From IMG/VR virus record IMGVR_UViG_3300017730_000077, positions 1 through 24,888 of that record: a stretch of DNA of 24,888 nucleotides. The stretch is one strand, 5' to 3'. Positions within the stretch are counted from its first letter, which is position 1. Every line of letters begins with the position of its first letter. This DNA is from a virus. The notes below the pieces were generated by a model that saw only the letters and a list, made by a program, of their open reading frames with translations, did not search any database and was not told the DNA's origin. The position numbers and the translations under genes are program-made. Below, piece by piece: positions 1 to 6,886 of the stretch.

Positions 1-181
1 TACCTGGAATCTGTACTTCTTCGCAATACAATTGCGCTGTTTTTACTTTTTGCTTAGAATCTCCAGTTAACTTTCCTGACAAAGAACCTAGGTTAAAAGT
101 AACCTCAAATCTATCCGCCCTGGCAAAGGTACGCGATTTAATATCTTCTATATAATCTTTTAATTTATGTCCTGCTGGCAT
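1..181 (-). CDS. Tail-tube superfamily protein (gp19/gp54-like), N-terminal part
   Basis: The reading frame begins with an ATG whose A is at 181 and runs off the left edge, so only about 60 N-terminal residues are visible (MPAGHKLKDY...). The motif FARADRFEVTF followed by LYCEEVQIPG matches the opening of T4-type tail-tube proteins (gp19) and their baseplate relatives (gp54), where an 'FxRPNxFEV' strand precedes a strand ending in 'LPG' or 'IPG'. Tube proteins polymerise as hexameric rings inside the contractile sheath. The start codon overlaps the stop of the upstream gene (TAATG), which suggests translational coupling and one late transcript with the two genes to its right. The fragment is too short to separate tube, tube initiator or another member of the fold. 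The family call is fairly likely; the exact paralogue is not settled. Confidence 0.5.
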   Translation of the reverse strand, partial: MPAGHKLKDYIEDIKSRTFARADRFEVTFNLGSLSGKLTGDSKQKVKTAQLYCEEVQIPG

Positions 182-792
182 TATACTTTCCCTACATTAA
201 TAGACCCGCGTCTTTTTCTTTCTGGTTTTTCCATTGTTGTTCTATATACTGTTCTATCTGATGCACCTACAAAGTTCTGTACAGGTAAAAATATAGCTGC
301 TTTCCAATTTTTAGGATCTACTTCTATCATCTTTCCTGTTATATGAGGTGTTAAATATTTTTTAACAGACCCTCTTACTTCGGGGAATCTACTAAAATTT
401 CTTAATGAACTCCATGTAGCCTTAAATACACTCTCATCTGTTAAGTTTCTTTGTGCTGGAAATATTTTATCTAAAAGATTGGCTCTTAATGTAGGAGCCA
501 AGTAATGTAAATTAATACCACTAAATCCATTAGGCATGGGTTCTGTAATTATAACTAAAGGAACAGTATCATAATATGGTAAATCAGCTTTTGTCTTAGG
601 GTCATAAGAAAACATATACATTTTTCCTACTGTTAAAGTTCTTGCTTCTTTACCCAAATCTGTTTGGCTAGCTTCTTGAAAAGTATTAACTCCTCTTGCA
701 TAATTACGAACAGCACGAACATACCATTGAACAGATTTGTCCTGGTGTCTATTACCTGCTGCTTGTTCTATATCTTTGAATGGTGTAGCCAT
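181..792 (-). CDS. Conserved T4-like phage protein, possibly gp2-like DNA end protector
   Basis: A 203-residue basic protein between gp4 and a tail-tube-type gene. Recognisable segments are MYMFSYDPKTK and LPYYD (about residues 58-75) and GFSGINLHYLAP (about 89-100), a pattern I associate with a family widespread in marine T4-like phages and sometimes annotated as DNA end protector gp2. In T4, gp2 caps the ends of packaged DNA and its gene lies next to gene 4, which agrees with the position here. No catalytic motif is apparent and the tail (KPERKRR) is basic, as expected for a DNA-contacting protein. The start at 792 lies exactly where transcription from the TATAAATA at 805-798 should begin, so the message is probably leaderless; there is no Shine-Dalgarno sequence. 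The gp2 assignment rests on memory of the family and on gene order and is only moderate. Confidence 0.45.
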   Translation of the reverse strand: MATPFKDIEQAAGNRHQDKSVQWYVRAVRNYARGVNTFQEASQTDLGKEARTLTVGKMYMFSYDPKTKADLPYYDTVPLVIITEPMPNGFSGINLHYLAPTLRANLLDKIFPAQRNLTDESVFKATWSSLRNFSRFPEVRGSVKKYLTPHITGKMIEVDPKNWKAAIFLPVQNFVGASDRTVYRTTMEKPERKRRGSINVGKV

Positions 793-797
793 GTAAG

Positions 798-805
798 TAT
801 TTATA
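798..805 (-). promoter_or_regulatory. T4-type late promoter (TATAAATA), predicted leaderless start
   Basis: On the minus strand this is an exact TATAAATA, the T4 late-promoter element that normally occupies -13 to -6. Five bases separate it from the ATG at 792, so predicted +1 is the A of the start codon. It lies in the 13-base gap after the gp4 stop codon, with no Shine-Dalgarno sequence. The arrangement copies the one in front of gp25. Confidence 0.75.
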
Positions 806-1252
806 CTAGATACCGAGTTCTTTTTCTGTAACTATTTTAAATTCCATGCCTTGAGACTTACAAAAATCCTTAGCAGCTATCCATTTAGCTTCGTTAACTC
901 CGTATTGTGCTATCTCTTGTAAGTATCTTTTAGTTTTTCTTTTGCCTGGGAGCGGGGCTTTTGTAAATCTTTCAGGTTTTACCTCTATTAAATACTTCTT
1001 TATACTATCTTTCTCTTGTACTTCTATATAGAAATCAACCATATATCTGCGTATCTTATTGTCTAATGGATTGCGATAGGGTATAGCAATCTCTTCTGAT
1101 ACCCAACCTTTAATAGAGTTACTACGATCACACCAGTTCATAAATTTTAGTTCGTAACTAGATCTATAGGTTATTGAGTTGAAGTCACCGAGATACTTCG
1201 TAGGGTTCTTAGGAATAAACTTTCCTTTGTATATTTCTTTGGCATAAACCAT
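806..1252 (-). CDS. 4: Head completion protein gp4, TnsA/PD-(D/E)xK nuclease-like fold
   Basis: At 148 residues this is the usual size of T4 gp4, the protein added to filled heads before the tail attaches. Family hallmarks are KGKFIPKNPTKYLGD (10-24), YRSSYELKFMNWCD (29-42), WVSEEIAIPY (50-59), RRYMVDFYIEV (68-78), YLIEVKP (87-93) and KRKTKRYLQE (104-113). Glu34, Asp73 and the Glu90-Val-Lys92 motif are spaced like the catalytic set of TnsA-type restriction-endonuclease folds, so a DNA-trimming role at the portal is possible. That is a fold-based inference; T4 gp4 is classed simply as head completion. It is transcribed leftwards from the TATAAATA at 1287-1280, giving a leader of about 22 bases without a good Shine-Dalgarno sequence, and is followed by the possible gp2-like gene. 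Confidence 0.88.
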   Translation of the reverse strand: MVYAKEIYKGKFIPKNPTKYLGDFNSITYRSSYELKFMNWCDRSNSIKGWVSEEIAIPYRNPLDNKIRRYMVDFYIEVQEKDSIKKYLIEVKPERFTKAPLPGKRKTKRYLQEIAQYGVNEAKWIAAKDFCKSQGMEFKIVTEKELGI

Positions 1253-1259
1253 ATAAATA
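1252..1259 (+). promoter_or_regulatory. T4-type late promoter for the gp48-gp53-hub operon
   Basis: Exact TATAAATA on the plus strand. Predicted +1 is near 1265, giving a leader of about 36 bases with AGGAG at 1287-1291 before the ATG at 1301. The element touches the gp4 start codon on the other strand and faces the opposing late promoter at 1287-1280. Confidence 0.75.
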
Positions 1260-1279
1260 AGACTATAATGTTAAATAAG

Positions 1280-1287
1280 TATTTATA
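1280..1287 (-). promoter_or_regulatory. T4-type late promoter for gp4 and genes to its left
   Basis: Exact TATAAATA on the minus strand (TATTTATA on the plus strand). Predicted +1 is near 1274, 22 bases before the gp4 ATG. Its last base overlaps the AGGAG ribosome site of the rightward gene, so both promoters are packed into about 36 bases and their transcripts should overlap by about ten bases at the 5' ends. Confidence 0.7.
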
Positions 1288-1300
1288 GGAGTAGAATTTA

Positions 1301-2392
1301 ATGTTGAATTACTTTTTGCAAGAGGGCACCTTCAAACCGGACAAGAAGGCACTTGAAGCATATCAATATCCTCAAGAACTAGGTGATAAAAGATTTCCTA
1401 ACATGGTTAAGTTTAATATCTTTGCTAAAAAAATTACGGCAGCAAAGGGACAACGAGACTATGGAAATTTATCTGCTGAAGATACACAGAGTCGAGCAAA
1501 TGAAAATAGATCCAAAGCAGAAAATTACGAAAAGATAACCAAACAAGCATCTTTTATAGCAGGAACAGTTGGAGGCTATTATGCTGGTAAGAAAACTTCT
1601 GGAAAGAATGTTAGTAAATACTGGGAGATAGGTAAAGGTATTGCTACAGGAACCGTTGCATCAGTGGGAATGGCATTAATAGATGATAATCAGGAAACAG
1701 TAAAATTAAAAGAATCTATATCTCTCTATGTACCTCAATCCGTTATAGCAGCGTATACAGCTAATTGGGACGAAACAGACCTAGGACCTTTTGCAGGTCA
1801 AATAGGAGCGGCTTCAGGAAGTGCCTTTGATATTATGAATACTGATGCTATGGAACTTGGTGGTAGAGGAGCTATAGCAGCAGCTGCCAATGTACCTTCA
1901 GCGGTGGGTGTAGGAGATTTTGATCTAGGTAGTTTGTTTGAAGCAACAAGTAAGAAGATAGGAAACCCATACAAAGAACAATTATTTAAATCTATGGGTT
2001 TCAGGCAGTTCTCATTTCAATATCAATTTTCTCCTAAGAACGAAAAAGAAGCTGAATCTGTTCAAGCTATTATTAGTTTATTTAAAGAAAATATGCACCC
2101 AGATGTTAGTGAGGATGGCATGATGTTAATTTATCCTTCAGAGTTTTCCATAGAGTTTCATCGTAGAGTAGATGATAACACATCTGAAATAAACACAAAT
2201 TTACCTAAAATATCTACATGTGCTTTAAAAAATTGTAAAGTAACTTATGGACCGGATGGAATGTTAAACACATTTAAAAATTCAAAGGGTATGCCAACAG
2301 AAACAACTATGGAATTACAATTTGTAGAACTAGAAACTCTTACAAGTAAACGAATAAGAGAGGCTAGAAAAGAAGGCAAAGGAGAATTTTAA
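1301..2392 (+). CDS. 48: Baseplate tail-tube cap, gp48-like
   Basis: The protein has 363 residues, close to T4 gp48 (about 364). The C-terminal third carries the tube-protein-like fold typical of gp48/gp54: FRQFSFQYQFSPKNEKEAE, then MHPDVSEDGMMLIYPSEFSIEF, then INTNLPKISTCALKNCKVTYGPDG and a strand ending in TTMELQFVELETLTSKRI. The segment SLYVPQSVIAAYTANWDETD (about 140-160) resembles the conserved middle of the family. A small-residue-rich hydrophobic stretch around 85-130 (AGTVGGYYAG, TGTVASVGMALI) is probably buried rather than a signal peptide. In T4, gp48 caps the hub and gp54 then starts tube growth; this protein could cover either role because no separate gp54 is visible. AGGAG at 1287-1291 fixes the start. 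The stop overlaps the next start (TAATG). Confidence 0.75.
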   Translation: MLNYFLQEGTFKPDKKALEAYQYPQELGDKRFPNMVKFNIFAKKITAAKGQRDYGNLSAEDTQSRANENRSKAENYEKITKQASFIAGTVGGYYAGKKTSGKNVSKYWEIGKGIATGTVASVGMALIDDNQETVKLKESISLYVPQSVIAAYTANWDETDLGPFAGQIGAASGSAFDIMNTDAMELGGRGAIAAAANVPSAVGVGDFDLGSLFEATSKKIGNPYKEQLFKSMGFRQFSFQYQFSPKNEKEAESVQAIISLFKENMHPDVSEDGMMLIYPSEFSIEFHRRVDDNTSEINTNLPKISTCALKNCKVTYGPDGMLNTFKNSKGMPTETTMELQFVELETLTSKRIREARKEGKGEF

Positions 2393-2907
2393 TGTATTTC
2401 AAAGCACTACCTAGAATGATTTATCCTTGGAAAGACAAAACAGGAAAATTTCATGGAGCTGTTGTTCCTGACATATTTCGTCGTGTACATCTAGATAAAT
2501 TTTTTAAGAACAGACAATTACTAGAAGATGTATGGGTAGAAGATGGAGATAAACCAGAACATATAGCATACAAATATTATGGTTCAATGGAATATCATTG
2601 GATTGTATTATTATCTAATAATATTATTGATGTTAGATCCGAATGGCCACTATCCCATAGAAGTTTAGTAGACTATGTTGAAGATAAGTATGGCTCAGGT
2701 AACGCATCGGCAATACATCATTATGTAGATTCTACAAATAATTTAATCGTTGATTGGGACGCAGCAAAATTAAGCGCAGGTACAATTAAACCAGTTTCAA
2801 ATTATGATTATGAAACAGAATTAAACGATGAGAAAAGACAAATTACATTATTGAATAAACAGTTTTTAAAGGACATCGTAACACAGTATAAAAAATTGGT
2901 GAAATAA
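2392..2907 (+). CDS. 53: Baseplate wedge protein gp53
   Basis: A 171-residue gp53 homologue, somewhat shorter than T4 gp53 (about 196). Diagnostic features are VVPDIFRRVHLDKFFKNRQL (24-43), a LysM-like segment VWVEDGDKPEHIAYKYYGSM (47-66), then EYHWIVLLSNNIIDVRSEWP (67-86), matching the T4 segment in which a small tip is followed by 'YWVLLMCNDNYDPYYGW'. The protein ends with Asn/Asp/Lys-rich helices (ELNDEKRQITLLNKQFLKDI). In T4, gp53 clamps adjacent wedges around the hub and is needed for baseplate assembly. GGAG at 2381-2384 lies seven bases before the ATG, and TAATG overlap couples it to gp48. Confidence 0.88.
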   Translation: MYFKALPRMIYPWKDKTGKFHGAVVPDIFRRVHLDKFFKNRQLLEDVWVEDGDKPEHIAYKYYGSMEYHWIVLLSNNIIDVRSEWPLSHRSLVDYVEDKYGSGNASAIHHYVDSTNNLIVDWDAAKLSAGTIKPVSNYDYETELNDEKRQITLLNKQFLKDIVTQYKKLVK

Positions 2908-2911
2908 TATT

Positions 2912-4303
2912 ATGGCCGAGGAAGTTTTAATAAAGCCCGGTGATGTAACAATAGACGAACTGTTTATTACGGCACACGATGGCACAGACTACAATCTTAA
3001 AGACGAAGGAATGTTCGCAGAAATAAACATATATGAAGATATATGGAATAAGTTTTTGACAGGAAACATTGCTCTTAAAGATGCAACTAACTTTATAACA
3101 AATGCTCCTATAATGGGTGGCGAGTTAATAACAATAAAATTAAGAACTAATACTTTCGAGGACCATCCAGAGAATATTATAGATAAATCATTTCAAATAT
3201 ATTCTATCAAAAACAGATCTTTAAATAATGATAGGGAACAATTATACATACTAAACTTTTGTTCTGTAGAAATGATGTCAGATCAAACACATACACTATC
3301 TAAAAGATATAAAGGCAATACTGAAGACATTATAAAAGACATATACGATGATTTTATAGTAGAAGCAAGACGCCCAATGGAAGGAACAGACCCTACAGGT
3401 ATTCTCATAGGAGATGTTCCTCATATTTCTAATATAAGTTTTATCGCCAACAACTGGACACCCGTACAAACTTTCGATTTTATGTCTAAATATATTAGAG
3501 GCAATAAATATGGAGGAGCAGATTTTATATTCTATGAATCCAACAAACGCTTTTATTTTACTTCGTTACAAGCATTAATTAAAGAAGGTAAGGATAATGT
3601 GTTTGAAGAATATGTTTATTCTCCTTCATCTTTAAAGGTAAAACATAGAAGTTCAGGGGATAGTTTTATAGGTACACCTTTGCCATTGCCTTGGTGTAAA
3701 ATTGACGCAATGAAAATACCTAGAACTATAGACATTATAGATGGACAAGACTCAGGATACTATGCACAAAGCGTAAGAGCATATGATATATTTACAAAAG
3801 AAACTTTAGAAGCTGAGATTGATGTTAGAAAAGATTTTGGAAAATTTATTCATACAGATGAAGGAATCCCCGTACCTCAAGGAATAAAAAGAAATCCTTA
3901 CTCAATGACAACACTAAAGCTATTAAATAGTGTAAACAATATGACACAAACAGCAAACATACCAGGATCTAAAACAGGCAATTCTGATAGTGAAAATATT
4001 ATAGGATCAAGTTTATTTAGAGATAATTATTTTAATTCTTTTAAAGATTATCAGTTTGAAATAGATGTGCCTGGAAGAACAGATATAGAATGTGGTAATA
4101 TGATTTACATACAATATCCATCACCTAGATCTAAAACAGCAGATTTAAGTTTCGATGATATATACGATAGACAATTATCAGGAAAATATATAATTACAGC
4201 AATAAGACATAAAATAGATACAGTAGCACATGTTATGAAAATGGAAATTATGAAGAACGGCGTACCAGAATCAATGGGCGAAGTGGAGACAAGAGATGAA
4301 TAA
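2912..4303 (+). CDS. Baseplate hub protein in gp27 position
   Basis: This 463-residue protein sits directly before the gp5-type spike and overlaps it (ATG of gp5 at 4296, stop at 4303), which is where a gp27-like hub protein is expected. Visible features fit a two-barrel hub: an N-terminal beta-rich half (GDVTIDELFITAHDGTDYNL; 'ITIKLRTNTFED'; 'KSFQIYSIKNRSLNNDREQL'), then ADFIFYESNKRFYFTSLQAL (about 207-226), common in gp27/gp44-type hubs where a bulk tower-like domain is followed by a 'F-Y-E-x-x-x-x-F-x-F' hairpin, and a C-terminal barrel with FEIDVPGRTDIECGNMIYIQ. In T4 the gp27 trimer binds the spike and the first tube ring. Sequence identity to T4 gp27 cannot be judged here; function rests on position and architecture. 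GGTGA at 2898-2902 is the likely ribosome site. Confidence 0.65.
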   Translation: MAEEVLIKPGDVTIDELFITAHDGTDYNLKDEGMFAEINIYEDIWNKFLTGNIALKDATNFITNAPIMGGELITIKLRTNTFEDHPENIIDKSFQIYSIKNRSLNNDREQLYILNFCSVEMMSDQTHTLSKRYKGNTEDIIKDIYDDFIVEARRPMEGTDPTGILIGDVPHISNISFIANNWTPVQTFDFMSKYIRGNKYGGADFIFYESNKRFYFTSLQALIKEGKDNVFEEYVYSPSSLKVKHRSSGDSFIGTPLPLPWCKIDAMKIPRTIDIIDGQDSGYYAQSVRAYDIFTKETLEAEIDVRKDFGKFIHTDEGIPVPQGIKRNPYSMTTLKLLNSVNNMTQTANIPGSKTGNSDSENIIGSSLFRDNYFNSFKDYQFEIDVPGRTDIECGNMIYIQYPSPRSKTADLSFDDIYDRQLSGKYIITAIRHKIDTVAHVMKMEIMKNGVPESMGEVETRDE

Positions 4304-5852
4304 GTTAAAAAATTATGATAGATTAAATGTCCCAGATTTTGTTTGGTGGGTAGGTGTTGTAGAATCAAGAGCAGACATTACAAAGACAGGAAGATATAGA
4401 GTTAGAATTATGGGGTATCATACTCCAGATAAAGAAATTCTACCAACTAAAGATTTGCCTTATGCGCCTGTTGTAAACGATCCTACAAATGCAAGTACAT
4501 CTGGAATTATGGAGAACCCTAATCTATTACCTGGTTCAACAGTAATAGGATTTTTCTCAGATGGAGATGAAGCACAAATGCCTATTATATTAGGTTCTAT
4601 ATCCGGTCTACCAGCAAAAAAGAATGAAGACATATTTGTAGACGAAGGGTTTCGAGATCCTAATAAACAATATCCTAGAGGAGGCTTTGATGAACCTGCT
4701 CCTACAGGATTGGCAGGTGCAGGAGAACCTGATATATCTAGACTTGCCAGAGACGCAGCAGCGGAAACACATTACACACTACAAACAAAAAGAGCAGAAA
4801 GAGAAGTAGATATAAGAACAGCGGCAGCACCTTCAGTAGAAACAGATCAAATATTAGATGATAAAGAAGGAATAGATTATGAAGGTAAAAAATGGGAAGA
4901 ACCATATGCTAGAGGCAAGGGTCCTTATACGACATTTGAAATGGAAGAGTTTACTCCAAAATATTGGGACGCATTATCAGATCTAAAATCAGGAGGCACA
5001 GGGGTTCCTAAAGAACCAGGAACATATACTTCCATGTATCCTTATAATCAAGTTAGAGAAACAGAATCAGGGTTCACTACAGAAATTGATAACACAGGAG
5101 GAAATGAAAGATATGCTTTCTATCATCCTATAGGCAATTATGAGGAAATACAGGCAGACGGAACAAGAGTAAATAAAATTAAAGGCTCTGACTATGAGAT
5201 TGTAGCAAAAGATAAAAATGTTCTTATAAGGGGTGCATGTAATGTAACTATAATTGGTGATGCTAAAATGTTAGTAACAGGAAACAAATATGAAGAAGTA
5301 GAAGGCGATTACTTCCTATCAGTATTAGGTGATAGAGTTACAAAAATTAATGGTAATGATATTAAGTCTGTTATAACAGATGAAAACACATCTATAAAAG
5401 GAAATAGAACTGTCCGTGTAGCTTTAGACGATACGCAAACAGTAGTAGGAAAACAAGAAGAAACTGTTGCTAAATCTAAGAGTGAGAAAGTAGGAGGTAG
5501 TGTAACAGAAACATTTGCTGCAACGCATAATACAGTGGTGTCCGGATCTAGATTTAATCAGATAGGAAGTCATAGTAATGTGCAAGTAGGTGGCAACCTA
5601 TCATTAGGAGCAGGTGGAACAAGTACATTGGCATCACAGGGAGACCAAACAATAAAAACATTTGCAAGTTTAGATATGGATGCAGATGTTTCAATGACTA
5701 TTGATTCGCCAAGTATGTCTATAGACGGGCCTGCAGGAAATATTACATCTAACAATGTGACATTACATACACATACACATGGACAAACAGGTGGTACCAA
5801 CCCAGACGGAGATAAATCAGTTGATACACAATCACCAACATCAGGAACATAG
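4296..5852 (+). CDS. 5: Baseplate hub/central spike gp5, lysozyme domain absent
   Basis: At 518 residues it has the two end domains of T4 gp5 but not the middle one. Residues about 12-106 form the OB-fold (FVWWVGVVESRAD, TGRYRVRIMGYHTP, LPYAPVVNDPT, GSTVIGFFSDGDEAQMPIIL, GSISGLP). Residues about 107-250 are a charged, Pro/Gly-rich linker with no T4-lysozyme Glu-Asp-Thr pattern. Residues about 270-490 are the VgrG/gp5-type triple-stranded beta-helix with repeated V-x-G steps (VLIRGACNVTIIGD, LVTGNKYEEVEGDYFLSVLG). The tip has HTHTH at 491-495 with GQTGG, like the HxH iron-binding apex of P2 gpV-type spikes. So it should pierce the outer membrane but not digest peptidoglycan; lysis or entry muralytic activity must come from elsewhere. 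GGAG at 4285-4288 sets the start; it overlaps the hub gene. Confidence 0.85.
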   Translation: MNKLKNYDRLNVPDFVWWVGVVESRADITKTGRYRVRIMGYHTPDKEILPTKDLPYAPVVNDPTNASTSGIMENPNLLPGSTVIGFFSDGDEAQMPIILGSISGLPAKKNEDIFVDEGFRDPNKQYPRGGFDEPAPTGLAGAGEPDISRLARDAAAETHYTLQTKRAEREVDIRTAAAPSVETDQILDDKEGIDYEGKKWEEPYARGKGPYTTFEMEEFTPKYWDALSDLKSGGTGVPKEPGTYTSMYPYNQVRETESGFTTEIDNTGGNERYAFYHPIGNYEEIQADGTRVNKIKGSDYEIVAKDKNVLIRGACNVTIIGDAKMLVTGNKYEEVEGDYFLSVLGDRVTKINGNDIKSVITDENTSIKGNRTVRVALDDTQTVVGKQEETVAKSKSEKVGGSVTETFAATHNTVVSGSRFNQIGSHSNVQVGGNLSLGAGGTSTLASQGDQTIKTFASLDMDADVSMTIDSPSMSIDGPAGNITSNNVTLHTHTHGQTGGTNPDGDKSVDTQSPTSGT

Positions 5853-5861
5853 GAGAACAAA

Positions 5862-6467
5862 ATGAGTTGCGGACTAAGTAAAGCAATGGCAGGGGCGGCA
5901 GATCAAGTAGATGCTTTAAACGAAAAATTTGATGCTGCAGTTATGAATTCACCAATAGGGGAGTTAGGTAATATAGCAGAGAAGGCAGAGGCAGCAGCTC
6001 AAGGTGTTATGGATAAATTAAATGATGCCATACCCTCAATCAACCTTCCAGACTTACCCTTTGATCAACTACCATTACAAGATCAGTTTAAAGAATTAGC
6101 AGCACTGACAACATTAGGGATATTACAAGCTCCTAAGATAGCAAGCAAACTGAAGTCAATGAAAAATAAGTATCAAGGCACAGATGTTGATATAGATAAT
6201 TTGGCAGATCTTTTAAGAAGTGGTGCAATGGATATAGACCAAATATGTAAACTGGTACCCAATGTAGACATGCAGGGTGTTAATGTAGAAGTAAAAGGTG
6301 TACCAACATCCTTTCCAGACATTGATCCTGTAGCATTAATTAGAAAAGGAAAATTACCTGATACAAGTACTTTCAACTTAGATGGTGTTAGAGTAGACAC
6401 TAAGGTTATAAGTAAAAAACAAGCCGATGATTTTTTAGATATAGAGTTACCAACCTTTGACTTTTAA
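5862..6467 (+). CDS. Uncharacterised virion-module protein between gp5 and gp25
   Basis: A 201-residue protein I cannot assign. The first 90 residues are Ala-rich and look helical (KAEAAAQGVMDKLNDAIPSI; LPLQDQFKELAALTTLGILQ), with an amphipathic Pro-rich hinge INLPDLPFDQLPL. The rest is more polar, with repeated Val-Asp strands (VDMQGVNVEVKGVPTSFPDI; FNLDGVRVDTKV). No signal peptide or transmembrane helix is clear. AGGAGA upstream (near 5852) and its place between the spike and gp25 on one transcript point to a baseplate or hub component; marine T4-like phages often carry an unnamed structural gene at this position. A tape-measure or hub-plug role, as for T4 gp29 or gp28, is conceivable but has no direct support. 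It ends 15 bases before gp25. Confidence 0.7.
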   Translation: MSCGLSKAMAGAADQVDALNEKFDAAVMNSPIGELGNIAEKAEAAAQGVMDKLNDAIPSINLPDLPFDQLPLQDQFKELAALTTLGILQAPKIASKLKSMKNKYQGTDVDIDNLADLLRSGAMDIDQICKLVPNVDMQGVNVEVKGVPTSFPDIDPVALIRKGKLPDTSTFNLDGVRVDTKVISKKQADDFLDIELPTFDF

Positions 6468-6468
6468 G

Positions 6469-6476
6469 TATAAATA
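6469..6476 (+). promoter_or_regulatory. T4-type late promoter at gp25, predicted leaderless start
   Basis: Exact TATAAATA in the 14-base gap before gp25, with five bases between it and the ATG at 6482. With T4 late numbering (-13 to -6) predicted +1 is the A of the start codon. No Shine-Dalgarno sequence precedes gp25, which agrees with a leaderless message. The flanks (AGTATAAATACT) are identical to those of the promoter at 805-798. Confidence 0.78.
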
Positions 6477-6481
6477 CTAAT

Positions 6482-6886
6482 ATGGCCGTACAAAGACAAA
6501 AAATAACTAGACTATATAAGGATTTCGATTTAGCTTTTGGTAAAAATGCAATAACGGGTGATATTAATAAAAAGTTAGATGTTAATGCTGTTAAACAGTC
6601 TATGAAAAATTTAATACTAACTGAATTAATGGAAAGACCTTTCCAGCCAGACTTGGGGTCTGCTTTAGCTGGTTTGTTATTTGAAAACGCTAATATGTTT
6701 ACATCAGATAGAATTAGAGTAACAATAGAAACATTATTAAAAAACTTTGAAAGACGAGCAAAAATTAATAGTATAGATATAGAACCAGATATTGATGGAA
6801 ACAAATATGGTGTAACAATTAATTTTTATGTTATAGGTATTAACGAGCCACAAGAATTAGAAGTCAAACTAGAGAGAATACGATAA
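6482..6886 (+). CDS. 25: Baseplate wedge protein gp25
   Basis: At 134 residues it equals the usual gp25 length (T4: 132). The signature ERPFQPDLGSALAGLLFENA (51-70) corresponds to T4 'ERPFNPDLGSKIPDLLFE', including the conserved Glu-Arg-Pro that bridges wedge proteins. gp25 is the most conserved baseplate protein, shared with type VI secretion (TssE), and joins gp6 and gp53 in the inner core while nucleating the sheath. The start ATG at 6482 lacks a Shine-Dalgarno site and is five bases from a TATAAATA, so it is likely read from a leaderless late mRNA, though read-through from the gp48 operon is also possible. The length match to T4 supports this start. Its stop overlaps the gp6 start (TAATG). 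Confidence 0.93.
   Translation: MAVQRQKITRLYKDFDLAFGKNAITGDINKKLDVNAVKQSMKNLILTELMERPFQPDLGSALAGLLFENANMFTSDRIRVTIETLLKNFERRAKINSIDIEPDIDGNKYGVTINFYVIGINEPQELEVKLERIR

Noticed and set aside
4105-4368. Minus-strand open frame spanning the hub-gp5 overlap
   Set aside because: Antisense to two recognised genes, hydrophobic Ile/Leu/Ser composition of an AT-rich complement, no ribosome site.
4296-5852. A T4-type lysozyme domain in gp5
   Set aside because: I looked for the catalytic Glu-Asp/Cys-Thr pattern between the OB-fold and the beta-helix and found only a charged, Pro/Gly-rich linker.
6406-6804. Minus-strand open frame of 132 codons opposite gp25
   Set aside because: gp25 is identified by its conserved ERPF motif and length; the antisense product is a Leu/Ser-rich shadow.
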